Origin: Annulohypoxylon bovei var. microspora
Taxonomy: Eukaryota > Ascomycota > Sordariomycetes > Xylariales > Hypoxylaceae
Direction: 5' to 3'
Assembly (NCBI GenBank): GCA_022836615.1
Contig: MU405264.1
Span: 1-64,000, forward strand
DNA: 64,000 nt
The notes beneath the pieces were generated by a model. It saw nothing but the letters and a program-made list of their open reading frames with translations, made no database searches and was not told the DNA's origin. Shown one piece after another: positions 1-12,104 of the stretch. The position numbers and the translations under genes were made by a program. The first letter of the stretch is position 1. Each line of letters opens with the position of its first letter.

Positions 1-345
1 TGCGGTCCTCCTAAAGAGCTGAGGATGCCCGGTATCTAGTCCGCGTGGTGGTTGCCACTTGTTCTGGAGCAGGGCTCCAGCAACCGGGGACCTGGCTAGA
101 GACAGCTGCGGCGACGGCTAGGCTGGCGATAGTAAGGCATGCATGACGAGTGATCTCTGATCAGGGGAGAACTGGTATCTATAACGAGTGACTGGCCATC
201 TATAGGAGCTATGGCTGGTTATGTGATATGTATGATGTATGTATGAAGCTAAGTAACAAGATCGTGGGAAAAGGCCACGATGAGAGCTATATACAGGTGC
301 TGTATCACGTGACCAGTGGATACGGGGCTCTGCCCTTGATTAATA
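1..345. other. Unmutated G/C-normal edge sequence, possibly a retroelement end
   Basis: This stretch has ordinary base composition and no open frame of note. It stops abruptly near position 345, where almost pure A/T sequence begins. It contains short direct repetitions of TATGTATG type and a terminal stretch reading like a transcription-unit or LTR edge. I do not recognise it. It could be the end of an LTR retroelement running off the window or ordinary intergenic DNA; nothing here decides between them. Confidence 0.25.
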
Positions 346-1291
346 TTACGTGTTAAATAATTATTAAAAAAATAACCCTTTTATTTATAAAAATAATAAA
401 TTAAATTTATATTAAACGTTATAAAAACGTTACGTTAATGGGAAATTAAAGGAATTTAAAAAGGTTTTTTTATATATGCCCGGGTTATAATTTTTATAAT
501 TAAATGAAAAATATTAAAATTAATAAAAATTATTTTTATAATATTAAAAGTAATTTTAACTTTAAGTTAAAGTTAAAAAGTTATAAAATTAACTTTTTTT
601 TAAACGGCTTTAATGCGTTATTAAATTAATGTTAAATAAAAGTTTTTAAATTTAATAAATTTTATTTTTTTATTTAAATAATAATAAAATGCTTAAATGT
701 GGAAATTAATAATTAATTAATAATTTAATTTTTTTTTTATTTAAATATTAAGATTTTTTATTTATTTATTAATAATATAAAAAACGTATAAAATTTAAAA
801 AATTATTTATTTAATTATATATTAAGTTTATAAAAATTATTTTTAACTTAAATTTTAACGTTAAAATTATTATATAATAACCTTAATAAATTATACATTT
901 ATTTAATTTTAATATATCGATTAATATTATTTTTAATAAAAAAAAATTAAAAAATTAATTTAATTTTATTTTTAATAAATAAATAAAATTATATAAATTA
1001 AATATATTTTTTAAAAAATTCCTATTAATTAATTTAAAATTTATTTTTTATATTTATTTTTTATTTTTCGAATGTAAAATTTAAATTATTTAATAAAAAA
1101 CATAAATCTTTAATATAAATTTTTAACGAAAATAAAAATGAAATTATTAATTATATTTTAAAAGTACGTTAAAAATTATCCGGTTTTTTAAATTTATTAT
1201 TTTATTTCATTAAAAGGATAATTAGGTTTTATAACGTATAAATTAAAATGAAAAAATAAAAAGCGCGAAAAAAAGCGGGGAAAATAAAAAG

Positions 1292-1323
<32 letters not shown>

Positions 1324-3425
1324 GATTTACGATTAATTTTTTAATGTTATTAATTTATTTAAAATAATAAATAATATAATTTAAAGTAAATTTATTTTTA
1401 TTATATTAAGTTTTAAAAGTAAAATAATAAAATTTTATTATAAGTTTAATTAAAAGGTACGTTCGTTTTAATTAAAAAATTTATTAATAAATGAAAATTT
1501 TTTTTTTTTTTTTTAAAAAAAAAAGCAAGTTTTTTATAACGGCGCTTAATTATTATTATTTTTGAAGTATATTAATGGAACCGGTTAATTAATGTTTTAA
1601 TTATAAGGTTAATATATAAAAATCTTTTAAAAGAAATTATTTCATGGTTTTTTTTTTTTAACTTTTTATTTTAAATATTTTTATTAATAAAGTACGTGGT
1701 TTTATTATTATATAAGTTTTGTTTCGATTTAAGATTTATTTATTATAATATAATATTTAAAATTATTTATTCGTTTTATTTTTTTAATTTAAAGGTTTGT
1801 TTTTAAGATTTTTTTTTTCTTAAATATATAAACGTTTACGTATTAATTTAATTTTTTTAAAGTTACGATATGTTTAAAGCTTTGTTTTTAATTCGTATTT
1901 AATTTTTAAAAGTTTTTGTTTTTTTAAATAAAATTCTTTATATTAATGGTTATAAGGTTTTATTTTTACTTGCGATAAAATATTTTTTAATATTATTTAT
2001 TTTATTATTAATTAATAATGGTATTTAAATCGTTAAATAAAGGTTTTAATAAAAATGTTAAATTATTTATTAATTAAATTAATTAATTAAAATTTGTTTT
2101 TATTTTTTTAATTATATAACTTTAAGTCGATGAATTTTTATTTATAATTAAAAATAAGTTTTTAATTTTAAAAGAAGTGTTAAAACCTTTAATGGTTCGA
2201 AAAATTATCCGATTAATTATTTAATAATGGGATTAAAAGTTTGTTTTTTTTTTTAAAAAAAAAGGGAAAAAAAAAGTTTTATTTATTAATAAATTTCTTA
2301 ATTAAAACGAACGTACCTTTTAATTAAATTTATAACGAAGTTTTATTATTTCGTTTTTAAGGTTTAATATAATAAAAGTAAATTTATTTTAAATTATATT
2401 ATTTATTATCTTAAATAAATTAATAACGTTAAAAAACCGATCGTGGATCGTTTTTTTTCTTTTTATTTTTTTCTTTTTTTTTATTTTTTTTATTTCCTTT
2501 TACGCCTTTTATTTTTTCATTTTAACTCGTGCGTTTTAAAACTTAATTATTTTTTTAATGGAATAAAATAATAAATTTAAAAAGTTAAATAACCTTTAAT
2601 ATACTTTTAAAATATAATCGATAATTTTATCTTTATTTTTATTAAAAATTTATATTAAAGATTTATGTTTTTTATTAAATAATTTAAATTTTATATTTAA
2701 AAAATAAAAAGTAAATACGAAGAATAAACTTTAAATTAATTAATAAAAATTTTTTAAAAAATATATTTAATTTACATAACTTTATTTATTTATTAAAAGC
2801 GAAATTAAATTAATTTTTCGGTTTTTTTTTATTAAAAATAATATTAATTAATATATTAAAGTTAAATAAATGTACGATTTATTAAAGTTATTATATAATA
2901 ATTTTAACGTTAAAATTTAAATTAAAAATAACTTTTATAAACTTAATATATAATTAAACGAGTAATTCTTTAAATTTTACGCGCTTTTTATATCGTTAAC
3001 GAATAAAAGAAAAATCTCGGTATTTAAATGGAAAAAAAAATTAAACCGTTAATTAACCATTAATTTCCGCACTTAAACATTTCATTATTATTTAAATAAA
3101 AAAATAAAATTTATTAAATTTAAAAATCTTTATTTAACGTTAATTTAATAACGCGTTAAAGCCATTTAAAAAAAAATTAATTTTATAATTTTTTAATTTT
3201 AATTTAAAGTTAAAGTTACTTTTAACGTTATAAAAATAATTCCCACCGGTTTTAACACTTTTCGCTTAATAACGGAAATTATAATTTAAATATATATAAA
3301 AAAACCTTTTTAAGTTTTTTTAATTCCCCGTTAACGTAACGTTTTTATAACGTTTAATATTAATTTAATTTATTACTTTTATAAATAAAAAAGTTATTTC
3401 TTTAATAATTATTTAACGCGTAATG
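346..3425. repeat. RIP-converted inverted repeat (A arm, B fragment, A arm)
   Basis: Arms at about 346-1535 and 2247-3425 are reverse complements of each other with scattered transitions: the ACGTAACG..TTTATAACGTTTAAT block near 415-440 reappears inverted near 3325-3350, and the arms meet the spacer at matching poly-T/poly-A stretches. The spacer (1536-2246) is part of the TIR element described at 7640-8557, with its TATAACGGCG terminus at 1536. Read from 3425 back to 1536, arm plus spacer gives an A+B composite that recurs at 11080-12812. The A/T saturation, with leftover CpG pairs, is what RIP leaves. No coding capacity survives. Confidence 0.75.
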
Positions 3426-6400
3426 CGAAAATTAAAATAATAATTATTATTTTAAAAAAAAAAGTAATGGAATACGATAAAAATAACGTTAATTTAAAAT
3501 CGAAAGAAAATAACGTTTAAATAAAACTTTTAATTTAAATTTTCTTTTATATATTTATTTATTAACATTTATTTTTATTAATTTTAATTTTTTTAATTTT
3601 ATAATAAAAAGATTATAATTCGTGATTAATATATTAATTCGCTTGTAAAATGTAAACGTGGTAATAACGATGCGAACGTTAATAAATATTAAAATATAAA
3701 CGTATATAATTATTAATTAATAAAATACGCGTTTAATAATAAATATATAAGATTTTTTTATTATTTAATTTAATTAATTTATTATAATTAAAAGTTTTAA
3801 CGGATAAATTATTAATTAAATTAACGAGGTAATTTATATTAACATTTAAATGTAAAATAAAAGTTTTTATAACGTATTTATCTTTTTAATAAATTTAAAG
3901 GATCGCTTTTAATTCCAAGTAATATTAAAGTTTAAATTTTTAATAAAACACGATATTATATTAAATAACCGGCGTTAATAATTAATTTTCCCCGAGTTAT
4001 TCCCGTTATTATTATGTTTTTAATATTACGTTAAAACTTTTTATTTTTTAAAAAAATGTAAATAAAATTATATAAAAGGATATAAAACGCCGTGATTATT
4101 TTTAATTTTATGTTTCGAAAAAAAAGTAAACCATTATAACGTTTATATATTCCACGATAAATTTTATAATTAAAATAAATTAATAACTTTTCGTTATTAT
4201 TCCACTTTTTTTTTTTAACTTTTCGTTGAACTTTTAATACATTTCGCACCATTATTTATTATAAACGTTTATTTAATTTTAAATTTAACGTTTATTAAAA
4301 AAATATTACATTTTTAACGAAACTTTAACGTAATTTACAAGTTATTAAACGTTTTTATTTTATTATATTAAAAGTTTAATTTAATTTTTAAAGAAAAGTT
4401 ATAATAAAAAAATAACCTTATTTAAAAATAAATCATAAAAAAGCTCCCCCTTTATTTACATAATTTAACCGAAGTATTTTTAAAAAAAAATAATAATTTA
4501 TTATCGTTTTACTAGCTTTTTAATTATAAAATAAATTTAAAAAAAAGCGTTAACTTCATTAAATTACACCTTTTTTATAATATAAATACGAAGCATTTAT
4601 AAACTTTAAAAAAATATTTATTAAATCATTTATATAAAAAATGGATCGTATTTAATATAATTAAATATAAATCTTTTATTTTTTTCGTAAAAAAATTAAA
4701 AAATAACTTAAAGTTTTATATTAATTATTAAAAATTAAACGTTTACATTAAAAAAAATTATTACTTTTTCCTTTTAATTAATAAAACGTTAAAAAAGATT
4801 TTTAAAATTAAAATCTTTATAAAACTTAACATTTATTAAACTTTCCATCGCATTAAAATGGACTTTATTTTAAAAAACCTTATTACTTTTTAAACTTGTT
4901 TCGGATCGTATAAATATCGCGTATTTCCTTTTAAATTAAATAATAAACTTAATACGTTTTAAAAGTATATTAATTAAACCTTTTTTTCATTTTTTAATAA
5001 CTTTTATATAACGTATATAAATAATATTTTAATTTATTTAAAAAACTTATTTTTCCACGAATATTACATGCGATAAATGTTAAAACGTTTATGTTCCGTT
5101 AACTTATAAATTAATATTTAAAAAAACAAATTTTCGATTATAAAAACCAAATTTTTAAGGTTTATTATTTTTACTTTTAACGTAACCGTTAATTAAAGTA
5201 AAATTAAAATGGTTTAAAATTAAAAAACATTTTCTTAAATTTAAAAACTTTAATCGTTTTTAAACTTTTATAATTTTTATTAATAATTCGTATTAAAATA
5301 TAATTAAATTATAAAGTTTTTACATTTTTTTATTACCGTTTCGCATTAAATTTAAATTAACGAATATATTAAAACGTTTAAAACGTTAAAAATAACTTTA
5401 ACCACCTTTTTAATTTTAAAACATTTTTATAAAAATTAAAAAATTAAATTAAAAACCAACGCTTTTAATGGGGTAATTTCCGAAGTTTTTTTATAATTAA
5501 ACGAATTAAAAAATTAACATTTAATAACTTTTTTTTTTAAAATAATAATCCCTTCGGAATGTAATTATTTTATTTATAATAAGGAATTTTTTATTATCGT
5601 AATAATAATAAAACTTTAAAAATATATGTTCGTTTCGTTAAATAATAAATTTAATATATTTATAAATTATTAAACGTTATAATATTTTATTATTAAAAGG
5701 ACGTTAAATTCTCGTTAAATTAATTAAAATAAACATTTATTTTAATTTAATTACGAGTTATATTATCGTTTAAAAAAAAAAATATAATAATTAATATTTT
5801 ATCCCGAAAAGCGGTTAATTTAACCACTTAAAAAGCGATTAAAAAATATAATTAATTCGTTATTTTATTACTTTTTTTAATATTTTATAATGGAATAAAT
5901 CTTTTATAACCTTTAACCGATAAGTTTTTAATAAATTTATTATTTTTTAACTTTTAATGTATTTTAATCGTAATAAAAGTTTTTAAGGAAAAATTATTTT
6001 AAGGTATTAAATTAATTAACGTTATTTTAATAATTAATTAAAATGTTATTAAATTAAAAACGTAACGCGAACGGGTTAAAAAAGGAAAAAACGGGTACGT
6101 TTTACGAAATAAATTATTATTTTTAAAAGAAAAGTTAATGATCCCGAATAACGGGAAGTTTTATATTAAGTTATATAATAAGTTTTATTATTTTTTAAAT
6201 CGAACGTATTTAAATCGAAATAAAATGTGTGTAATAATATTAAAAAAATATTCATGGTTTAATATAAAAACGTTTATAAATTATTATTACGTTTATTATA
6301 AATAATATTAAAAAAGTTAAAACTTTAAAATTAAATTAATAAACTTATTTTAACCATTTTTTATTAACGAATAAATATAATAATATATTTTAATAAATTT

Positions 6401-7639
6401 TAAGTTTATATTTTTTAATTACGAAAAGTTTAATTCGATTTTAATAATCGTTAATTAATTAAATAAAAAACCTTTTTCATTATTTACGCATAAAACTTAT
6501 ATTACCGTATAATTTATAAACTTATATTATAAATACGTTTAATACATTTATAAAACTTTTAAAACGATTACGTTTAATAAAAGTTTTTAATTTATAACCG
6601 TTTTTTTAAACGAATTAATTAAATTTATTAAAGTAAATTTTCGTAAATTAATAACGGAATATTTATAATTTAACGGTTAAATAAAAATTCTTAATTAATT
6701 TATTTAAATAAAATTATAACTTTTTATAAATCATTTTTAAAATAATTAATTAAAAATATTATTTTATTTAAATTTCACGTACGTTATTTAACCGTATTTA
6801 AATATAAGGCTTTTTTTTTTATAAAAATGAAAATAAAATTCGTTTTAAAAATAATTTTTAATTAATAAACTTACATTTATAAATTTAAAACTTTTTAAAA
6901 AAAACTTAATTACATCGTTATTTAATTATTAACGAAGCGCCGAATTTTCGTTATATAATAAGCTTATAAAAACCTTTTATTAATATAAAATTATTAAAAC
7001 GAATAAATTAATAAAAAGAAACGACCGATAAATTAAATAATAAACGATTAAATATATATTCGTAAAAATAATTAATAAATAAATCGCCTTTATAATAACT
7101 TAAATTATTTAATAATAAATTTTTTTAAAATGTTAATAAAACTTTATCGCAACGCTTTTAAAATTAATTTACCCTTAAATATAAAAATCCATTAAATTTT
7201 AAACGCGAATTAATTAATTAAAGTTTTAAATAATCTAATTTTAAGGTAAATAATAAATCCTTTACTTTTAATGGAAATTAATAAAAAATAAAAATATAAA
7301 ATATTTAAAATATTAAATTTTAAACTTTTTAAAAAAAAACTTTAATATAAAATAAATTAAATAAATTATAATTTTAATTTAATATAATACCTTTTTAAAA
7401 ACTTTTTTAACGCGCCGATTAAAATAAAAGATTTTTATAATTTATATTTTAAAATTATTAATCCCCCGGTTAAACTTCGGTAATAAATCGAGACCGTTAC
7501 GGAAAATAAAATATTAAAAATAATAAATAAAAACGATTTATTTACCATAAAAAAAAAATTAAAAAAATAAACCGTAAGCGCATTAATAAATAATTTATTT
7601 TTTTTATAAATTAAATTTTTTTTTAAAAAAAAGGGTTAT
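3426..7639. repeat. A/T-saturated RIP-type sequence, origin unreadable
   Basis: About 4.2 kb composed almost entirely of A and T with isolated CG dinucleotides. Stop codons fill all frames; the longest frame (4031-4252, minus strand) is a low-complexity Lys/Asn/Ile/Tyr string and not a gene. From its length and its position between repeat copies it may be the body of a transposon destroyed by RIP, but I cannot read a transposase or reverse transcriptase motif in it. Confidence 0.6.
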
Positions 7640-8557
7640 ATAACAACGTTTAATTACCGTTACTTTTAAAATATATTAACGGAATTAATTAATTAATGTT
7701 TTAATTATAAAGTTAATATATAAAAACCTTTTAAAAAAAACCACTTCGTAATTTTTTTTTTTTTAATTTTTTATTTTAAATATTTTCATTAATAAAATAT
7801 ATAATTTTATTATTACATAAGTTTTATTTTAATTTAAAATTTATTCGCCGTAATATTTTTAATTTTATTATTAAATAATTAATTAAATAATTTTTCGAAT
7901 TATTAAAAGTTTTAATATTTTTTTAAAAATTAAAAATTTATTTTTAATTATAAATGAAAATTTATTAATTTAAAATTATATAATTAAAAAAATAAAAGTA
8001 AATTTTAATTAATTAATTTAATTAATAAATGATTTAATATTTTTATTAAAACTTTTATTTAACGGTTTAAATGCCATCGTTAATTAATAATAAAATAAAT
8101 AATATTAAAAAATATTTTATTACGAATAAAAATAAAACCTTATAATTATTAATATAAAAAATTTTATTTAAAAAAATAAAAGTTTTTAAAAATTAAATGT
8201 AAATTAAAAATAAAGTTTTAAATGTATTATAATTTAAAAGGAATTAAATTAATACGTAAATATTTATATATTTAAAAAAAAAAAAAAATTTCGAAAATAA
8301 ATTTTTAAATTAAAAAAATAAAATAAATAAATAATTTTAAATATTATATTATAACGAATAAATTTTAAATTAAAATAAAATTTATATAACGGTAAAATTA
8401 TATATTTTATTAATAAAAAAATTTAAAAAAAAAATTTAAAAAAAAAAAATTATAAAATAATTTCTTTTAAAAAATCTTTATATATTAACTTTGCGGTTAA
8501 AATATTAATTAACCGCTCCGTTAATATACCTTAAAAATAATAACAATTAAACGTTAT
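7640..8557. mobile_element. RIP-mutated TIR element (B element), full copy with both ends
   Basis: The two ends are inverted repeats of roughly 220 bp. The left end begins TATAACAACGTTTAATTA and the right end, read inverted, TATAACGTTTAATTGTTA. Both continue through an AAGGTATATTAACGG-type block and a TATATAA box. One-ended copies occur at 1536-2246 and 12113-12812, and a G/C-normal copy of the terminal repeat lies at 38270-38492. The interior (about 480 bp) is A/T only and has no open frame, so this is a non-autonomous element or one whose gene was erased. The superfamily is unknown; a TA-flanked Tc1/mariner-like element is possible. Confidence 0.6.
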
Positions 8558-9029
8558 ACCCGAATTTAATAAAGGTAATACCCGAGTTTAACGAAGGTAA
8601 TTATACGGGTAAAGCTTTGGTGTGTTTTTTTTCTCCATGGTCCTTATCAAAAATCTCCTATCGCGGTAATTCCGTATCTCCGGCGCTAAAAGTTCGTAAA
8701 CCCCGTTATCTCCCAAGAGGCCGTTAAGTCCACGACGGTTGATTGGGTGCATCGTCTCGGACGTGGGGCAATCTCAGAGCTTTTGACCAATCAGACAACA
8801 GTTCTTAACTTTCAAGGTGGCCCGTTCGCGAGAAGGTGGTTTTCGACAAGATTCAGTTTTTCAGAAACGAAAAGCTTGTCAAAAGCTGGCTCTCGCGCAC
8901 GGACCAGATGGGTGGGAAAGCAGACGAATTGATTACCTAAGATGCTTATGTAATCGACTAGTAGCACATGTAAAAAGACCCCTAAGCTGGGTGACTAAGC
9001 AACCCCCGAAAGGGTGGCTAAGACGTTAG

Positions 9030-9670
9030 AAAGGTGGCTACGGGTGGCTGAACGGGTGGCAAAACGGGTGGTTCGTCGGGGGGTGGTTCAACGGGAGGCT
9101 TAAGGGGTGGTATAACGGGTGGTATAACGGGTGGTTAAACCGGTGGGTGGGTAGACCGGGGGTGGTTCATCCGGGGGTGGCTCAACGGGGGATTAACAGG
9201 GGGTTCAACGGGTGGCTTCACGGGAGGCTCAAGGGGTGGATCGACGGGTGGCTAATCGGGTGTTTAGATCGGGGGAGGCTACGGGGGATACAACGGGTGG
9301 TTCGACCGGGGGTTCAACAGGGGTTCAACGGGACGGGTGGCTAAACGGGTGTGTGGTTCAACGGGTGGCTAAAGGGGAGGCTCAACGGGTGGAAAGACGG
9401 GTGGGTAGACCGGGGGTGGCTTAAGGGGTGGGTAGATGGGTGGCTAGACCGGGGGTTTAACGGGGGCCACACGGGTGGTCAGAAAGGTGGCTACGGGTGG
9501 TTCAACGGGGGCTAGACCGGTGGTTAGACCGGTGGTTTGAAGGGTGGCTAAATGGGAGGCTGGGCGGGTGGCTTAGGGGTTCGATAAGGGGTGGCTTGCG
9601 GGTGGTTTAACGGTCGGTTAGACGGGTGGTAGCACGGTAGGCTAAAGGGGAGGCTTAAAGGGTGGTTAGA
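9030..9670 (+). repeat. GGGTGG minisatellite array in unit 1
   Basis: Degenerate repetition with a 12-14 bp period, consensus close to GGGTGGTTCAAC, with variants such as GGGTGGCTA, GGGAGGCTC and GGGGTGGTA. There are roughly 45-50 repeats. G greatly outnumbers C on the plus strand, so runs of three to six G recur throughout and the strand could form G-quadruplex structures; most loops are longer than the classical seven bases. Confidence 0.85.
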
Positions 9671-9736
9671 CGGCTGCGCGAATCGCCAGCCGGATGGTGG
9701 TGAGTTATTTCGTCGCATGGTAAAAGAAACAAAAGT

Positions 9737-9810
9737 GGGAGATTGAGGAATCGAACCATCGACTTCCGGCTAAACTCGGGATATTGTGCCACCCGAACGG
9801 GTGGCCTCGC
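9737..9810 (-). promoter_or_regulatory. tRNA-like head with pol III A/B-box match, unit 1
   Basis: On the minus strand the sequence begins GCGAGGCC, contains TGGCACAAT (A-box-like) and, 34 nt further on, GGTTCGATTCC (exact B-box form, plus-strand 9747-9757), and ends in ATCTCCC. The anticodon and acceptor arms do not fold as a functional tRNA, since the 5' GCGAGG does not pair with the 3' end. This is therefore a tRNA-derived internal promoter and not a tRNA gene. The same head recurs at 10991-11064 and, diverged, at 38769-38873. Confidence 0.55.
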
Positions 9811-10229
9811 GTTATACAAGTAAAGCTTTGGTGTGTTTTTTTTTCTCCATGGTCCTTATCAAAAATCTCTTATCGCGGTAATTCCGTATCTCCGGCGCTA
9901 AAAAGTGTGTAAACCCCGTTATCCCCAAAGAGGCCGTTATATCCACGGCGATTGATTGGGTGCATCGTCTCGGGGGTGGGGCCTTTCAACCAATCAAACA
10001 ACAGATCTCAACTTTCGAGGTGGTCCGTTCGCGAGAAGGTGCGTTTCGACAAGATTCAGTTTTTCAGAAACGAAAAGCTTGTCAAAAGCTGGCTCTCGCG
10101 CACGGACCAGTTGGGTGGCAGCCCTGACGAATTGATTACCTAAGATACTTACGTAATTGACTCTTTTCAGTTCAACACACGTAAAAAAGACCCCTAAGCT
10201 GGGTGACTAAGCAACCCCCGAGAGGGTGG

Positions 10230-10950
10230 CCAAGGCGTTAGAAAGGTGGCCACGGGTGGCTGAACGGGTGGTTCAACGGCCGGGGGTGGCAGGGTGGTTC
10301 GTCGGGGGGGTGGTTCAACGGGGTCTAGACGGGGGTTTTAACGGGTGGCTAGAAGGGTGGTTGATCGGGTGGCTACACGGGTAGCCCGGCGGGTGTTTCA
10401 ACGGGTGGTTAGACCGGTGGTTCATCAGGGGTGGTTCAACGGGTGGCAGGATGGGGGGTGTAACGGGTGAATCGACGGGTGGTTAGAAGGATGGTTGACT
10501 CGGGGGTTAGAAAGGTGGCTATGGGTGGCTACGGGTGGCTACGGCTGGTTCAAGGAGTGGTTTATCGGGGGTGGTTAGGTAGACCGGTGGCTAGACCGGG
10601 GATTAAACGGGAGGCTTAACAGGTCAACGGGAGGCTGAACGGGTGGTTGGCCGGGGGGTGGTTCAACGGGTGGCAGAACGGGAGGCCCGGCGGGTGGCTT
10701 AAGGGTTCGATAAGGGGTGGCTTACGGGGTGGTTACGGGTGGTTCAACGGGCGGTTAGACGGGTGGCAGCACGGGTGGCTTAAGGGGTGGTATAAGGGGT
10801 GGCTTACGGGGTGACTAAACCGGTGGTTCAACGGGGGGTGGTTAAGTAGACTGGTGGTTGCACGGGTGGCTTAATAGGGGTTTGACGGAGTGTTCATCGG
10901 GTGGCAAAAGGGGAGGCTCAAAGGGTGGTTAAACGGGTGCGCGAACCATG
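10230..10950 (+). repeat. GGGTGG minisatellite array in unit 2
   Basis: Same 12-14 bp degenerate repeat family as in unit 1, G-rich on the plus strand. Repeat order and number differ from unit 1, indicating slippage or unequal exchange after the unit was duplicated. Confidence 0.85.
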
Positions 10951-10990
10951 GTGGTGCGTGGTTTCGTCGGATGAAAAAAGAAATAAAAAC

Positions 10991-11064
10991 GGGAGATCGG
11001 GGAATCGAACCATCGACCTCCGGCTAAACTCGGGATATTGTGCCACCCGAACGGGTGGCCTCGC
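10991..11064 (-). promoter_or_regulatory. tRNA-like head with pol III A/B-box match, unit 2
   Basis: Same layout as the head of unit 1: minus-strand GCGAGGCC, TGGCACAAT, then GGTTCGATTCC (plus-strand 11001-11011) and CGATCTCCC. The few differences between the heads (for example GACCTCC against GACTTCC) are transitions. It cannot fold as a working tRNA. Confidence 0.55.
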
Positions 11065-11079
11065 GTTATAATGTTTAAG

Positions 11080-12073
11080 TCATGATTTCCGTTATTAAGT
11101 AAAAAGTGTTAAAATTAATGAAAATTATTTTTATAACGTTAAAAGTAATTTTAATTTTAAATTAAAATTAAAAAATTATAAGGTTAATTTTTTTTTAAAT
11201 GGTTTCGATGTATTATTAAATTAACGTTAAATAAAAGTTTTTAAATTCGATAAATTTTATTTTTTAATTTAAATAATAATAAAATGTTTAAATATAAAAA
11301 TTAATAATTAATTAATAATTTAATTTTTTTTTTATTTAAATATTAAGATTTTTTATTTATTTATTAACGATATAAAAAACGCGTAAAACTTAAAAAATTA
11401 TTCGTTTAATTATATATTAAATTTATAAAAATTATTTTTAATTTAAATTTTAACGTTAAAATTATTATATAATAATTTTAATAAATTATATATTTATTTA
11501 ATTTTAATATATTAATTAATATTATTTTTAATAAAAAAAATTAAAAAATTAATTTAATTTTATTTTTAATAAATAAATAAAACCATGTAAATTAAATATG
11601 TTTTTTAAAGAATTTTCATTAATTAATTTAAAACTTATTTTTTATATTTATTTTTTATTTTTCGAATATAAAATTTAAATTATTTAATAAAAAACATAAA
11701 TTTTTAATATAAATTTTTAATAAAAATAAAAATAAAATTATTAATTATATTTTAAAGGTATATTAAAGGTTATTTATTTTTTTAAACGCATTATTTTATT
11801 TCATTAAAAGGATAATTAAGTTTTAAAACGTATAAATTAAAATGAAAAAATAAAAGGTATAAAAAAAAATAAAAATAAAAAAAAAATAAAAGAAAAAAAA
11901 ACGATCCGTGATCGGTTTTTTAACGTTATTAATTTATTTAAAATAACGGATAATATAATTTAAAATGAATTTACCTTTATTATATTAAATTTTAAAAATA
12001 AAGTAATGGAATTTCGTCGTAAATTCGGTTAAAAAACATGTTCGTTTTAATTAAAAAATTTATTAATAAGCGG

Positions 12074-12104
<31 letters not shown>

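Larger units (their letters stand above)
8601..9811 (-). mobile_element. Tandem G-rich unit 1 (tRNA-like head plus minisatellite body)
   Basis: First of two head-to-tail units. Each starts at a TTATA and then AAAGCTTTGGTGTG, runs through about 400 bp of G/C-normal unique sequence, then a G-rich minisatellite (about 9030-9670), and ends in a tRNA-like head on the minus strand (9737-9810). The next unit begins at 9812 with the same AAAGCTTTGGTG start. It is RIP-free although both flanks are RIP-saturated. Small open frames in the unique part (8747-8932, 8817-9029) are not convincing genes. With the head at one end and no protein, it most resembles a SINE-like or otherwise non-autonomous element transcribed from the minus strand; that is inference. 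Confidence 0.6.
9812..11065 (-). mobile_element. Tandem G-rich unit 2 (tRNA-like head plus minisatellite body)
   Basis: Second head-to-tail copy, close to unit 1 in its unique part (9812-10220) and head (10991-11064). The minisatellite has been reshuffled, so unit lengths differ (1211 versus 1254 bp). TTATA stands at all three junctions (8601, 9812, 11066), which could be a target-site duplication or part of the element ends. Tandem arrangement of near-identical kilobase repeats is normally a strong RIP trigger, yet neither copy shows C-to-T decay. Confidence 0.6.

Noticed and set aside
4031..4252. 73-residue frame on the minus strand in A/T-rich DNA
   Set aside because: Low-complexity Lys/Asn/Ile/Tyr string arising from RIP-type composition.
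8747..9424. Small proteins within the tandem G-rich unit
   Set aside because: Frames shift between the two copies and run into minisatellite; no conserved product.
9737..9810. Functional tRNA gene
   Set aside because: B box and A-box-like words are present, but acceptor and anticodon stems do not pair; kept as a tRNA-like head.
9030..10950. CRISPR array
   Set aside because: Repeats are degenerate and contiguous, with no unique spacers, and the genome is eukaryotic.
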